Source: Altererythrobacter rubellus (GTDB taxonomy: Bacteria > Pseudomonadota > Alphaproteobacteria > Sphingomonadales > Sphingomonadaceae). Taken from it: a stretch of DNA of 64,000 nucleotides. This document shows positions 26,552 to 35,050 of this stretch, in pieces. The position numbers and the translations under genes were made by a program. How positions within the stretch are numbered: position 1 is the first letter of the stretch; every line of letters starts with the position of its first letter. The notes beneath the pieces are model-generated. The model did no database searches, had not been told where the DNA came from, and saw nothing but the letters and a program-made list of their open reading frames with translations. Location: the NCBI RefSeq assembly GCF_030284385.1, contig NZ_CP127221.1:1736001-1800000 (forward strand). Reading direction: 5' to 3'.

Positions 26552-26582
26552 AAAAAAACCCACCCCCGAGGGGATGGGTTTT
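26552..26582 (-). terminator. Rho-independent terminator after tRNA-Arg
   Basis: On the minus strand AACCCATCCCC and GGGGGTGGGTT form a stem immediately followed by TTTTT, starting three bases after the tRNA CCA end. Confidence 0.85.
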
Positions 26583-26584
26583 CT

Positions 26585-26661
26585 TGGCGCGCCAGGAAGG
26601 ATTCGAACCTCCGGCCGCCTGATTCGTAGTCAGGTACTCTATCCAGCTGAGCTACTGGCGC
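26585..26661 (-). tRNA. tRNA-Arg (anticodon ACG)
   Basis: The minus strand gives a complete 77-base cloverleaf. The acceptor GCGCCAG pairs with CTGGCGC, followed by a discriminator G and an encoded CCA. The D arm is AGCTCAGCTGGATAGAGT and the anticodon stem CCTGA/TCAGG encloses the loop CTACGAA with anticodon ACG. The T arm is CGGAGGTTCGAATCCTTCC. After A-to-I editing by TadA it reads CGU, CGC and CGA. A terminator follows directly. Confidence 0.97.
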
Positions 26662-26688
26662 GCGAGAGGGCCGGCACATAAGGGGGCT

Positions 26689-27108
26689 TTACCGCCTTTG
26701 CAATCCCTTATCGGCCAATTCTTCAAACAGTTTTTCCGCTAGCACTACGTCAAGCGGTGGCTTGTCGAGCTTGTTAATCTCATCAGGCGTAAACCAACCG
26801 ATTGACCCGCCTTCCAATGCCTGCGGCTCCCCCACCCAATACCGGCAAGTGTATAGCGCGATGACAATCTTTTCACCGCCGGTCGGCGAAGCATGTCTCG
26901 CTTCAGCAATCGAGCTATGCGAGTCGAGGACGGCTTTGATCCCGAGCTCTTCGTGAAGCTCGCGAATCAAGGCTTCGTTCTGATTTTCATATACTTCCGC
27001 TTTGCCACCAGGAAATTCCCACAGTCCACCATGCTGTTTGTGCAGGGGCCTCTTGTGCATCAGCCAGAGGCCATCTTGGCGCTGCAGAGCGCCAGCCACC
27101 ACACGCAT
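26689..27108 (-). CDS. MutT-like Nudix (deoxy)nucleoside triphosphate pyrophosphohydrolase
   Basis: This is a small Nudix hydrolase of 139 residues with a perfect Nudix box, from GGKAEVYE to RELHEELGI (G-x5-E-x7-REL-x-EEL-G-I), preceded by GLWEFPGG. It probably cleans oxidised or non-canonical nucleotides such as 8-oxo-dGTP from the pool. The start at 27108 (MRVVAGAL) matches the family N-terminus; an ATG at 27150 would add 14 residues. It lies upstream of tRNA-Arg on the same strand and is divergent from the pilin genes. Confidence 0.88.
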   Translation of the reverse strand: MRVVAGALQRQDGLWLMHKRPLHKQHGGLWEFPGGKAEVYENQNEALIRELHEELGIKAVLDSHSSIAEARHASPTGGEKIVIALYTCRYWVGEPQALEGGSIGWFTPDEINKLDKPPLDVVLAEKLFEELADKGLQRR

Positions 27109-27209
27109 GAATGTCGGATTTTTTTCCAAACTTCGGTTCCCCCTCAACACATTTTTAACACCCTGAGGCGCAGAATGCTCTCATCACGACGTAAAAACAG
27201 GTTTTGTCT

Positions 27210-27395
27210 ATGAAATTACCGACTTTCGTTAAGCGTATCGGGAGCGACAATTCCGGGGTAACCGCCGTCGAATACGGCCTGATCGCAAGTTTAATCGTTA
27301 TTGCATCCATGGGAGCATTTGGTTCGGTTGCGGACGAGAATGCCCGGATGTGGAACACGGTTGAAACTGTGATGGTCGAGGTGGGATCAAGGTAA
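27210..27395 (+). CDS. Flp/Fap-type IVb pilin
   Basis: This is a 61-residue Flp pilin precursor. A short basic leader (KLPTFVKRIGSDNSG) is cut before the hydrophobic helix by the TadV peptidase, and the processing site shows the hallmark Glu-Tyr (GVTAVEYGLIASLIVIAS). The ATG at 27210 is used; a TTG two codons earlier is less likely. No tad assembly genes are in the window, so assembly must depend on genes elsewhere. It differs markedly from the second pilin 117 bases downstream. Confidence 0.85.
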   Translation: MKLPTFVKRIGSDNSGVTAVEYGLIASLIVIASMGAFGSVADENARMWNTVETVMVEVGSR

Positions 27396-27511
27396 ATATT
27401 TTGAAAGCATCCGATTTAGGATTTTTCAATAACTGCGGATTACACCTTTGTCAGTTCGGTCGGGATACTCGATCGGACACGGGTACCGAAGACTGAACTA
27501 GGGGACTACTA

Positions 27512-27679
27512 ATGACTTTCTTCAACAAGCTTCTCAAAAACGAGCAAGGCGCGACTGCAATTGAATACGGCCTAATCGCTGCACTGATCGCAGTTGCTGC
27601 TATCACTGCAATGGGCGCTTTAGGTGACCAGTTGGACAACACCTTCACTGACGTTTCGACCAAATTGGCAAACGCCTAA
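27512..27679 (+). CDS. Flp/Fap-type IVb pilin, second copy
   Basis: A 55-residue pilin precursor starts at the ATG at 27512 (preceded by GGGGAC) and ends at TAA 27677-27679. The leader NKLLKNEQG precedes ATAIEYGLIAALIAVAAITAMG, the Flp processing site and polymerisation helix. It closely follows the archetypal Flp sequence and is likely the main pilin of the pair. A very strong terminator follows. Confidence 0.9.
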   Translation: MTFFNKLLKNEQGATAIEYGLIAALIAVAAITAMGALGDQLDNTFTDVSTKLANA

Positions 27680-27705
27680 TTTTCGAACGGCATCGCCGAA
27701 AAGCG

Positions 27706-27737
27706 AAGCGGCGGGGGTTTCCCCGCCGCTTTTCTTT
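27706..27737 (+). terminator. Rho-independent terminator after the Flp pilins
   Basis: AAGCGGCGGGG and CCCCGCCGCTT form an 11-base-pair perfect stem with a short loop, followed by TTCTTTT. Confidence 0.92.
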
Positions 27738-27780
27738 TGTGCGCAGTAAATTCCTCGGACTCTGCGCCCTGCTGGGCCTC

Positions 27781-27897
27781 TTACTGCGTAATCGGGGTCG
27801 AGGCGCTGGGAATGCTGCCCCCGTCCATACAACCGGTGAGCGCCAGATTGAGCGAAGCCGCCGTTGTCAGTGCCAATGCCTTGCGCGAAAAAGCCAT
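27781..27897 (-). CDS. Very small lipoprotein (38 residues)
   Basis: From an ATG at 27897 the product is 38 residues: a basic start (MAFSRKALA), a hydrophobic stretch and the lipobox LALTGC with the acylated Cys at about residue 25. A 13-residue Ser/Thr-rich tail follows. GGAGAG lies six bases before the ATG. It follows accA by 113 bases on the same strand. Products of this type can be stress-related entericidin-like peptides, but no family is recognised. Confidence 0.5.
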   Translation of the reverse strand: MAFSRKALALTTAASLNLALTGCMDGGSIPSASTPITQ

Positions 27898-28010
27898 GAA
27901 TTCTCTCCGTTTTTCAGCGTCCGCGCCCCACCACGCGCTTTGGAAAACACGCGCAGCATCGCGCATCGCAGCCTTCGCTGCAAGGGCGATCAACGGCAAT
28001 TTGAAACGAT

Positions 28011-28958
28011 CTAACTTGCTCCGATCTGCAGGAAGCGTTCTTCGCGCATCTGCCGGATCTGCTCCGATGGCATCTTGCCAAGCTTCTCAAGCTCTTCAGC
28101 AATCGCATTGCCCAGGCTCCGCGCCATCGCTTCAGGCGCGCGGTGCGCGCCGCCAACAGGTTCTTTCACGATCCGGTCAATAATCTTCAAGCGCTTCAGA
28201 TGTTGCGCAGTGACGCGCATAGCTTCGGCTGCGTCAGGTGCTTTCTCAGCGGTACGCCAAAGGATTGATGCACACCCTTCAGGAGAGATTACCGAATATA
28301 CCGCGTGTTCAAGCATTAGCACACGCTCCGCACTCGCCAAAGCGACTGCGCCGCCAGAACCGCCCTCACCTACGATCGTCGCCACCATCGGTGTCGGCAA
28401 TGCCAGACATGCCTCTGTCGAGCGTGCGATCGCTTCTGCCTGGCCCCGTTCCTCGGCCTCAACGCCGGGAAATGCACCCGAAGTATCCACCAGCGTGACC
28501 ACCGGCAGATCGAACCGGCCAGCCAGTTCCATCAAGCGGATTGCCTTGCGATAGCCCTCTGGCTTGCCCATGCCGAAATTGTGTTTGAGGCGCGTCTCCG
28601 TATCGTGGCCTTTCTCATGGCCGATCAAAACAACGCGCTTACCCTTTAGCCGGGCAAATCCGCCCTGAATCGCTTCATCATTGCCGTAATAACGATCACC
28701 GCCCAATGGCACGAATTCGTCAAAGGCGTGTTTGATGTAATCGCGCAAATGCGGCCGCTGCGGGTGCCGTGCAACCTGCGTCTTTTGCCAAGGGGTTAGC
28801 GAGGCATAAGTGCTCGCCAGAAGTTCCTTGCTTTTTTGTTCGAGCCGCTTGAGCTCCGCGCCGACATTGACCTCGTCATTGTCAGCAGCGGCGCGCAATT
28901 CTGCGATCCGCTCTTCGAGCTTGGAAATCGGCTTCTCGAATTCGAGATATGAAATCAT
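28011..28958 (-). CDS. accA: Acetyl-CoA carboxylase carboxyltransferase subunit alpha
   Basis: AccA is one half of the carboxyltransferase that makes malonyl-CoA for fatty acid synthesis, working with AccD and the biotin carrier AccB. The 315 residues start with an N-terminal coiled coil (LEERIAELR). They include GHDTETRLKHNFGMGKPEGYRKA, DTSGAFPGVEAEERGQ and GEGGSGGAVAL, which form the crotonase-like active site. Its place downstream of xerD on the same strand is common in alphaproteobacteria. Confidence 0.97.
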   Translation of the reverse strand: MISYLEFEKPISKLEERIAELRAAADNDEVNVGAELKRLEQKSKELLASTYASLTPWQKTQVARHPQRPHLRDYIKHAFDEFVPLGGDRYYGNDEAIQGGFARLKGKRVVLIGHEKGHDTETRLKHNFGMGKPEGYRKAIRLMELAGRFDLPVVTLVDTSGAFPGVEAEERGQAEAIARSTEACLALPTPMVATIVGEGGSGGAVALASAERVLMLEHAVYSVISPEGCASILWRTAEKAPDAAEAMRVTAQHLKRLKIIDRIVKEPVGGAHRAPEAMARSLGNAIAEELEKLGKMPSEQIRQMREERFLQIGAS

Positions 28959-28973
28959 GCGGCTGCGCTAGTC

Positions 28974-29858
28974 TTATGTTGCGTTTCGGGCAAGAGGATG
29001 TCGCGCATTTACCAGCGCAACCAAGCGCGCAGCATCGACATGGGTGTAAATTTGCGTTGTGGAAATATCCGCATGTCCAAGCAGAGTTTGTAGCACGCGC
29101 AGGTCCGCACCACCTTCCAGCAGATGCGTTGCGAAGGCATGGCGCAACACGTGCGGACTGACCGATCCGGGATCGATATCGGCCCGCAAAGCCAGTTCTT
29201 TCAACATCTGGTATAGGCGCACACGGGTCAAATGCTTGGCGCGCGACGGGAACAGGAATCGCGCAGCTGGCCCAGAGGGCGCCCCTCGAACCGCCATCCA
29301 AAGCGCGATTGCCTCTTTGGCGCGCTCGCTCACCGGAACCATCCGGGCTTGCCCGCCCTTGCCCATCACCGTCAGCAAGGGGGCATCGCGAGGGACCGAG
29401 GAGACAGGAAGCGAAACGAGTTCACTTGCGCGCAATCCCGAACCGTAAAGCAATTCCAGCAAGGCCAATTGACGAACCGCCGCCGGTTTGCCGCTGCCCG
29501 CCTCCAATTCCGCTCGATTGAAAAGTTTGTCGACGTCATCATGCGAGAGAATCTTGGGCAAGGGTCGCCGCGCACGCGGCTTGGGAAGCGCATTCGAGGG
29601 ATCGTCTCCCCGCCAGCCTTCATCCACTGCAAAACCGAAGAATTGTCGTAGCGCCGAGCTTTTGCGCGCCACTGTAGAAGGTGCCAGCCCAGACCATGCT
29701 GCGGCCAGTTTCTGTACATCTGCGCGCGATGCCTTAGCCAGGTCTCCGATCAGGTCCTCCGAGCCCTGCAAGTCGCGTCGATACGCCGCCAGCGTGTTGA
29801 TCGCTGCCCCGCGTTCGGTTGCCAACATGTCGAGAAAGGCTTCGCTGGCCGCGCCCAT
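28974..29858 (-). CDS. xerD: Site-specific tyrosine recombinase XerD
   Basis: This is a 294-residue tyrosine recombinase with the complete catalytic set: Arg in YGSGLRASELVSL, Lys in VMGKGGQARMVP, His-x-x-Arg in HVLRHAFATHLLEGG, His in LLGHADISTTQIYTHV and the nucleophile Tyr in the same motif. The N-terminal SAM-like domain binds DNA. With XerC it resolves chromosome dimers at dif under FtsK control. The chromosomal context between accA and aroK argues for XerD rather than a phage integrase. Confidence 0.93.
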   Translation of the reverse strand: MGAASEAFLDMLATERGAAINTLAAYRRDLQGSEDLIGDLAKASRADVQKLAAAWSGLAPSTVARKSSALRQFFGFAVDEGWRGDDPSNALPKPRARRPLPKILSHDDVDKLFNRAELEAGSGKPAAVRQLALLELLYGSGLRASELVSLPVSSVPRDAPLLTVMGKGGQARMVPVSERAKEAIALWMAVRGAPSGPAARFLFPSRAKHLTRVRLYQMLKELALRADIDPGSVSPHVLRHAFATHLLEGGADLRVLQTLLGHADISTTQIYTHVDAARLVALVNARHPLARNAT

Positions 29859-29861
29859 GGT

Positions 29862-31706
29862 CTAAACGCGCGCGATCGCCTCCACAGCGATCATTCTGGC
29901 TTCCGCCTCCAGACCGACCCGGCGCAGAGAGGAAACTATGAAGTAGAGATGACGCGGTGTCATGCGATCCCATCCCTCGCCCTGCATTCCCAACCCTGCG
30001 AGCAATGCGACCAATGCCGCGTTATTAACGTCTGCCGCGCGTGTGATGGCGCGTGACCAACGGCTTTGGCGGACTAGGTCTGCCTCCGTTCGGCTGGTAA
30101 AGTCACTGAGATCGCTAGGGGCAACCCGTTCCAGCCCGGCCAATCCCGCCAGCAGAAACTGCGAACGGCGGTAATCTGCGCTGCTATCACCATCAATGAA
30201 GCTATCGATCGCTTCGCGAGGCTCAATTCGGCCAACGGCGTTGCGCCCCACCGCGATCAGCGCCCATGCATCGCTTCCTTGCTCGACGGCCTCAGACCAG
30301 GCTGCCGCATCGCGGTCCAGACCAGCAGTCAGCATGGACGCGATCAGAGCCGGTGCATGTTCCGCCAAATCGGGTGACGCGGGAATCCTCGCGGCTGCAT
30401 AAGCTGTCAGTACCAAGCGACCATAGTCAAGAGAATCCCCATTCCCCCAGACCGACTGCATTGCCGAGACGCGTTCGGGCGCTGTGTTCGCGACGTAAGC
30501 TTCTCGCAACAGAGTGGCGCGGTCGGCGGCTTCGCCTGTAATATTCTCATTCGCATAGATTTGGCTGTAGAGATCAATCGCGGCCTGCGAAGAGAATATA
30601 CCTTCACGTGCTGCTCGATCCGCGCCAATCGCCCGCTGTTGCAAGGAAAGTGTCGGCGTTACCGCCCAAACCCGCTCGTAATAGGGTTCCACATTTGCTC
30701 GAAGTGATTCGGGAATTTCCTCTCCAACAGCGTTCGCTATCGCAAATCGCCACGGATTGATCTCGTCCACGCCTTCCCACTCGACATCAACTGCTCTGCG
30801 GCCGCGCCCGGCAGCGCCAGCCAACCGTTGAGCCAGCAAGACATCAATACCAGGGGCAATTTCGTCGCGCAGCGCACGATCGAGCTGACGCCCGCCCAAT
30901 ACACCCTCGCCCGCATAGGAATTGCAGATTGCACCAAGCATGCGCCATTGTGGGTCTTCGCGCTCGGAACCGACCAATCGAACAACCGGACAGGTACCGA
31001 TAAGGTCGGTCGTCGCTATGTACGCTTCGAGCCCGGCGTCAACGAGCGCCGTATTCCAATTGCCCGTGTCGATATCCTGCAGCAGCGATCGTGCAGCATG
31101 ATATTCGCCCATATTGTTGAGCGCCTGAGCCCGAAGAGCGGCGAATTCGACCGGACTCATGCCTTCGGGAGCCTGCAGCCTGCTCGCCAAAGCCCGGCGC
31201 AGCAGAACATGGCCCCAGCGCGAGACGACTGGCCGTTCAAGCCCGCGAAGCGCAGCCTGAACCAATGCAGCGGGTTGCCGCGCCAAAGAGGCGGAGGGAA
31301 ATCCGCCTTCCTGTGAAGAAATCACTCCGACCCGCGTCATCGCACGCCGTGCCGCCGGCGGAATGTCGTAACTGGGGCTTAGACCAAGAAGATCGTCCAG
31401 CTCGTCAGGTGACATCTCTTCCAATTCCTCAAGCGTGGGAATGGTCGAAAAATCGAACTGAGAAAGTTCGCGCAACGGATCGCCCGCACCCGGTATCGGC
31501 TGCACAGTTGGCTCACCCGGTTCCTGCGGCTGCCCCGGTACAGGGGCGGTTGGCGCGGCTGGAGCGGTGGGTGCAGGTGTCGGCCTTGGTTCCGGATCGT
31601 CAAAACCAGGCGGCAGCAAAGATTCCGGCGCATCTTGCGCCGCAACGAAACTGGCGCTGAGCGCAATTGCAGCCACGCCTGCACAAATCCATGTCTTGCG
31701 GGTCAT
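29862..31706 (-). CDS. Large exported protein of unknown function, helical-repeat type
   Basis: This 614-residue protein has a signal peptide (WICAGVAAIALSASFVAAQ, cut near residue 22) and then a Pro/Ala-rich linker (about 32-65). A long helical body follows with repeated LLQ/ALA patterns suggesting an alpha-solenoid (TPR-like) fold; no strict TPR could be aligned by eye. The start overlaps the stop of the upstream 57-residue membrane protein (ATGA), so the two are likely co-made and may work together in the envelope. A role in the periplasm is inferred from the signal only. It ends three bases before xerD. Confidence 0.75.
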   Translation of the reverse strand: MTRKTWICAGVAAIALSASFVAAQDAPESLLPPGFDDPEPRPTPAPTAPAAPTAPVPGQPQEPGEPTVQPIPGAGDPLRELSQFDFSTIPTLEELEEMSPDELDDLLGLSPSYDIPPAARRAMTRVGVISSQEGGFPSASLARQPAALVQAALRGLERPVVSRWGHVLLRRALASRLQAPEGMSPVEFAALRAQALNNMGEYHAARSLLQDIDTGNWNTALVDAGLEAYIATTDLIGTCPVVRLVGSEREDPQWRMLGAICNSYAGEGVLGGRQLDRALRDEIAPGIDVLLAQRLAGAAGRGRRAVDVEWEGVDEINPWRFAIANAVGEEIPESLRANVEPYYERVWAVTPTLSLQQRAIGADRAAREGIFSSQAAIDLYSQIYANENITGEAADRATLLREAYVANTAPERVSAMQSVWGNGDSLDYGRLVLTAYAAARIPASPDLAEHAPALIASMLTAGLDRDAAAWSEAVEQGSDAWALIAVGRNAVGRIEPREAIDSFIDGDSSADYRRSQFLLAGLAGLERVAPSDLSDFTSRTEADLVRQSRWSRAITRAADVNNAALVALLAGLGMQGEGWDRMTPRHLYFIVSSLRRVGLEAEARMIAVEAIARV

Positions 31707-31876
31707 TGTTCGGCCAACTCCGGAATCGCAATTTCCTGCGAGATCGGGTGCAATGCCTCTTCTCCGCCATCGAACCAAGCAAGGCAAAGGATCCCGACCA
31801 AAGCGGCAACCGCTAGCCAAATTCGCTTGGCGCGCGGCTCGCGCTTTTGCGAAGTCACACCAACCGAGTCATCCAT
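31703..31876 (-). CDS. Small single-span membrane protein
   Basis: The 57-residue product has a basic N-terminus (SQKREPRAKR), one membrane helix (IWLAVAALVGILCLAWF) and a short acidic periplasmic tail. This is the topology of a small inner-membrane anchor. The stop overlaps the start of the large exported protein (ATGA), which points to a shared function. The ATG at 31876 is preferred; another at 31906 would add ten residues and has no ribosome site. It is divergent from aroK. Confidence 0.6.
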   Translation of the reverse strand: MDDSVGVTSQKREPRAKRIWLAVAALVGILCLAWFDGGEEALHPISQEIAIPELAEQ

Positions 31877-31944
31877 GGAAAGAATTGTGCTGCGTCTGCT
31901 TACCATATTGCATGGCCGATAGCCGATCTATAGGCCGCTCTGCA

Positions 31945-32514
31945 ATGACTGACGCACAGCCTACCCTCAATGAAGAGCGGATTGCCGGAATCATCAAGCG
32001 GCTGGACCGGCCAATCGCATTGGTCGGGCTGATGGGCGTGGGCAAGTCGACCATCGGAAGGCGGCTGGCCAATGCGTTGGGCCGCCCGTTTGTCGATGCG
32101 GACCACGCGATAGAAGACGCCGCCCAGCACAAGATTTCAGAAATCTTCGAACAATTCGGTGAGGACTATTTTCGCGACGGAGAACGGCGTGTGATTGCCC
32201 GGCTCATCGAAGAACACGATGGCGTTATCGCGACCGGCGGCGGGGCATTCGTAAACGACGATACACGCGCCTTGATTCTGGAACAGGCAATTGCGGTTTG
32301 GATTGACTGCGACATCGATACCTTGGTCGAGCGCACAGCGCGCAAGAACACCCGCCCACTACTCAAAACCGGCGACCCGCGTGAGATACTCAGCAATCTC
32401 TACGAAAATCGCAAAGGCTTCTATTCGCAGGCACAAATCCATGTCATGAGCGACGCCGGTCCGCACGATTACACTGTGACGAAAATTCTGGAGGCGCTCG
32501 ACTCATGGCTGTGA
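31945..32514 (+). CDS. aroK: Shikimate kinase
   Basis: This is a 189-residue P-loop kinase that phosphorylates shikimate at the 3-hydroxyl in aromatic amino acid synthesis. Walker A is GLMGVGKSTIG and the shikimate-binding Asp is in FVDADHAIE. The Gly triplet is in IATGGGAF and the lid Arg in RTARKNTRPLL. The ATG at 31945 gives a normal N-terminal extension. The last ten bases overlap aroB, a common pair in alphaproteobacteria. Confidence 0.95.
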   Translation: MTDAQPTLNEERIAGIIKRLDRPIALVGLMGVGKSTIGRRLANALGRPFVDADHAIEDAAQHKISEIFEQFGEDYFRDGERRVIARLIEEHDGVIATGGGAFVNDDTRALILEQAIAVWIDCDIDTLVERTARKNTRPLLKTGDPREILSNLYENRKGFYSQAQIHVMSDAGPHDYTVTKILEALDSWL

Positions 32515-33608
32515 TCCCGGTCCAACTAGCTGGTCGAAGTTATGAAGTGCTGGTCGATCACGGCTTGCTTGACGATGCCGCGAATGTTGGCGCAGCATTT
32601 TTGCGCAAGGAAACTGTCCCGATTGTCGCCGATACCAATGCGAAGGCGCACCATGGCAAACGTCTTGAAGCTGCCCTGGCTACGGCAGGCCACAAAGCCA
32701 CATGGTTTGAGGTAGCATCCGGAGAAGCCTCCAAAAGCTGGCAAGGCCTCCAGGAACTAACCGACTGGCTGCTTGCGCAAGGGGTAGAGCGCGGCGATCA
32801 AGTGTTTGCGCTGGGCGGCGGCGTGGTTGGCGATCTGACCGGATTTGCCTGCGCAATCCTGAAGCGTGGCTGCGGCTTCGTGCAAATCCCCACCACCTTG
32901 CTCGCTCAGGTTGATTCTAGCGTAGGCGGGAAGACCGCAATCAACACAAATGCGGGCAAGAATTTGATCGGGGCATTCCATCAGCCCGCGCTCGTGCTGA
33001 TCGACCCTGCCACACTCGACACATTGCCGGATCGCGAGATGCGCGCGGGCTATGCCGAAGTGATCAAATACGGCATTCTGGCCGACCGCGAATTCTTCGA
33101 TTGGCTCGCCGAAAATGGCAAGAAAGTAGTCGCCCGCGATCCAGGCGCGCTTGTCCATGCGATTTCGACAAGCGTAGCGGCCAAGGCGCGGATTGTCGCA
33201 GAGGACGAGCGCGAGACCAGCGGCGCGCGCGCGTTGCTGAATCTGGGTCACACGTTTGGACATGCGCTTGAAGCGGAAACGGGTTTTTCCGACAGATTGC
33301 TTCATGGTGAGGGTGTCGCACTCGGTATGGTACTCGCCGCCCGGTACTCGGCGCGGCGCGGACTAATCAGCGTTGAGGACGCCGCATTGGTTGCCAGCGC
33401 TATCGAGGCATCCGGCCTTCCGTCGGAGATTTCGCAGCTCGGACTCTATTGCGATGGCTCCAAACTGGCGGATCACATGTTGCACGACAAGAAGATGGAC
33501 GCGGGCACTTTGCCATTCATTTTGCTGCGCGGCATCGGTGCAGCATATCTGGCAAAGGACGTAGCTCTGGATGACGTTGCAAGCTTCCTCGACGAGCAGC
33601 TTCAATAG
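32505..33608 (+). CDS. aroB: 3-dehydroquinate synthase
   Basis: AroB closes the DAHP ring to 3-dehydroquinate, the second step of the shikimate pathway, using NAD and a divalent metal. The 367-residue protein has the nucleotide-binding GGGVVGDLTGFACAI, the substrate-binding PTTLLAQVDSSVGGKTAIN and the metal histidines in LLNLGHTFGHALE and LLHGEGVALGM. It overlaps aroK by ten bases and ends with a normal UAG. Confidence 0.96.
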   Translation: MAVIPVQLAGRSYEVLVDHGLLDDAANVGAAFLRKETVPIVADTNAKAHHGKRLEAALATAGHKATWFEVASGEASKSWQGLQELTDWLLAQGVERGDQVFALGGGVVGDLTGFACAILKRGCGFVQIPTTLLAQVDSSVGGKTAINTNAGKNLIGAFHQPALVLIDPATLDTLPDREMRAGYAEVIKYGILADREFFDWLAENGKKVVARDPGALVHAISTSVAAKARIVAEDERETSGARALLNLGHTFGHALEAETGFSDRLLHGEGVALGMVLAARYSARRGLISVEDAALVASAIEASGLPSEISQLGLYCDGSKLADHMLHDKKMDAGTLPFILLRGIGAAYLAKDVALDDVASFLDEQLQ

Positions 33609-33649
33609 GGCTAGATCAGCGACAAAAGCAGAAATGAGGGGAGTTCTGC

Positions 33650-35050
33650 ATGACCGTTGCCGAAGCCACACCAGAGCTTGATTTCGATTGGGACGATAAA
33701 AGCTTTCTTGGCCACCCGAAGGGGCTTGGCTATCTCGCCTTTACTGAAGCGTGGGAGCGTTTCAGCTTTTACGGCATGCAGGCACTGCTGGTGCTCTACA
33801 TGGTCAATTTCCTGCTCTTGCCGGGAAATGTCGAGCAAGTCGCGGGCATCGAACAGCTTCGTGCGCTCTATGGCGGACTCGAAGGACAAGCCTTCGCAAG
33901 CGCGATCTTCGGTACCTATGCCGCAACGGTTTATCTGACACCCATCTTTGGCGGCCTGCTGGCTGACCGGGTTCTGGGCAAACGGCGCACCGTGCTTCTT
34001 GGCGCGGTCACCATGGCGCTCGGCCATTTCCTGATGGCGTTCAACGTCACCTTCCTGTTCGCGCTGCTGTGCCTGATCCTTGGTTCAGGAATGTTCAAAG
34101 GCAATATCTCCAGCCAGGTGGGTAGCCTTTACAAACCCGAAGACCTGCGCCGCGCCGATGCTTTCCAGATCTTTTATCTGGGCATCAATGCGGGCGTGAT
34201 TGCGAGCCCGCTGGTGGTTGGCACATTGGGTGAAACCATGGGCTGGCATTGGGGGTTTGGCGCAGCGGGGGTCGGCATGCTGATCGGCCTTGTTATCTAT
34301 GTCGCAGGTCAGAAATATTTGCCCAAGGAACATTTCGACGTCGCAGCGAAAACAGCAAAAGCAGCGCAGGATCCGATGTCGCGCAAGGACTGGCTTGCCA
34401 CCATTGCACTGCTGCTGCTGATCCCCGTTCTGGCCGTCGCAATCGTTCCCAACAACCAGATATTCAATGCCTATCTGGTTTGGGGGGATCAGCAATTCGC
34501 GCTTTATTGGGGTGACGAGAAGCTTCCTACGACTTGGCTTATCACGCTCGATGCTGTCGTATCCGTCAGCTTCCTCGCCGGTGTTGCTGCCTTTTACCGT
34601 TGGTGGAAGACCAAATGGCAGGAGCCCGATGAACTGAGTAAAATCATCATCGGATCGGTATTCTCGATTGGCGGCATGGCCTGCCTCTATATGGCCGCTG
34701 CAACGACACCTGCGGGCGAGAAAATCGGCCTGTTCTGGCCGGTCATGTTCCACATCGTAAACTCGATCGGCTTTGCGCATATGTTACCCGTCAGCCTTGC
34801 ACTGTTTGCGCGGCTCGCGCCCAAACAGATATCCGGAACGGTTATCGGGCTTTACTTTCTGGCATTCTTCGCCGGCAATTCGATGGTGGGCTATGTCGGC
34901 GGCTGGTTCGAGACTATGCCGGTTACGCAGTTCTGGCTGATCCACATGGGCTTTGCCGCGGCGGCGGGCGTGGTGTTCCTGCTGTTCAAGCTGCTGCTCG
35001 CACCGCGCCTGATGCATAGCGCAGAGCCGGAGGATGTCGCGCTCGCATGA
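33650..35050 (+). CDS. Proton-dependent peptide transporter (POT/PTR family, MFS)
   Basis: This 466-residue protein has about 12-14 membrane segments. The POT hallmark EAWERFSFYGMQALLVLYM (E-x-x-E-R-F) near residue 30 senses proton coupling. A second motif-like FYLGINAGVIASPLV follows near residue 175. It imports di- and tripeptides with protons across the inner membrane. GAGGGGAG upstream of the ATG is a strong ribosome site. Its stop overlaps the start of the cyclase gene (ATGA), suggesting joint use of peptide or amino-acid derived substrates. Confidence 0.93.
   Translation: MTVAEATPELDFDWDDKSFLGHPKGLGYLAFTEAWERFSFYGMQALLVLYMVNFLLLPGNVEQVAGIEQLRALYGGLEGQAFASAIFGTYAATVYLTPIFGGLLADRVLGKRRTVLLGAVTMALGHFLMAFNVTFLFALLCLILGSGMFKGNISSQVGSLYKPEDLRRADAFQIFYLGINAGVIASPLVVGTLGETMGWHWGFGAAGVGMLIGLVIYVAGQKYLPKEHFDVAAKTAKAAQDPMSRKDWLATIALLLLIPVLAVAIVPNNQIFNAYLVWGDQQFALYWGDEKLPTTWLITLDAVVSVSFLAGVAAFYRWWKTKWQEPDELSKIIIGSVFSIGGMACLYMAAATTPAGEKIGLFWPVMFHIVNSIGFAHMLPVSLALFARLAPKQISGTVIGLYFLAFFAGNSMVGYVGGWFETMPVTQFWLIHMGFAAAAGVVFLLFKLLLAPRLMHSAEPEDVALA

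Noticed and set aside
28974..29858. Phage or island integrase
   Set aside because: All five catalytic residues fit Xer recombinases and the neighbours are housekeeping genes (accA, aroK). No attachment repeats were seen.
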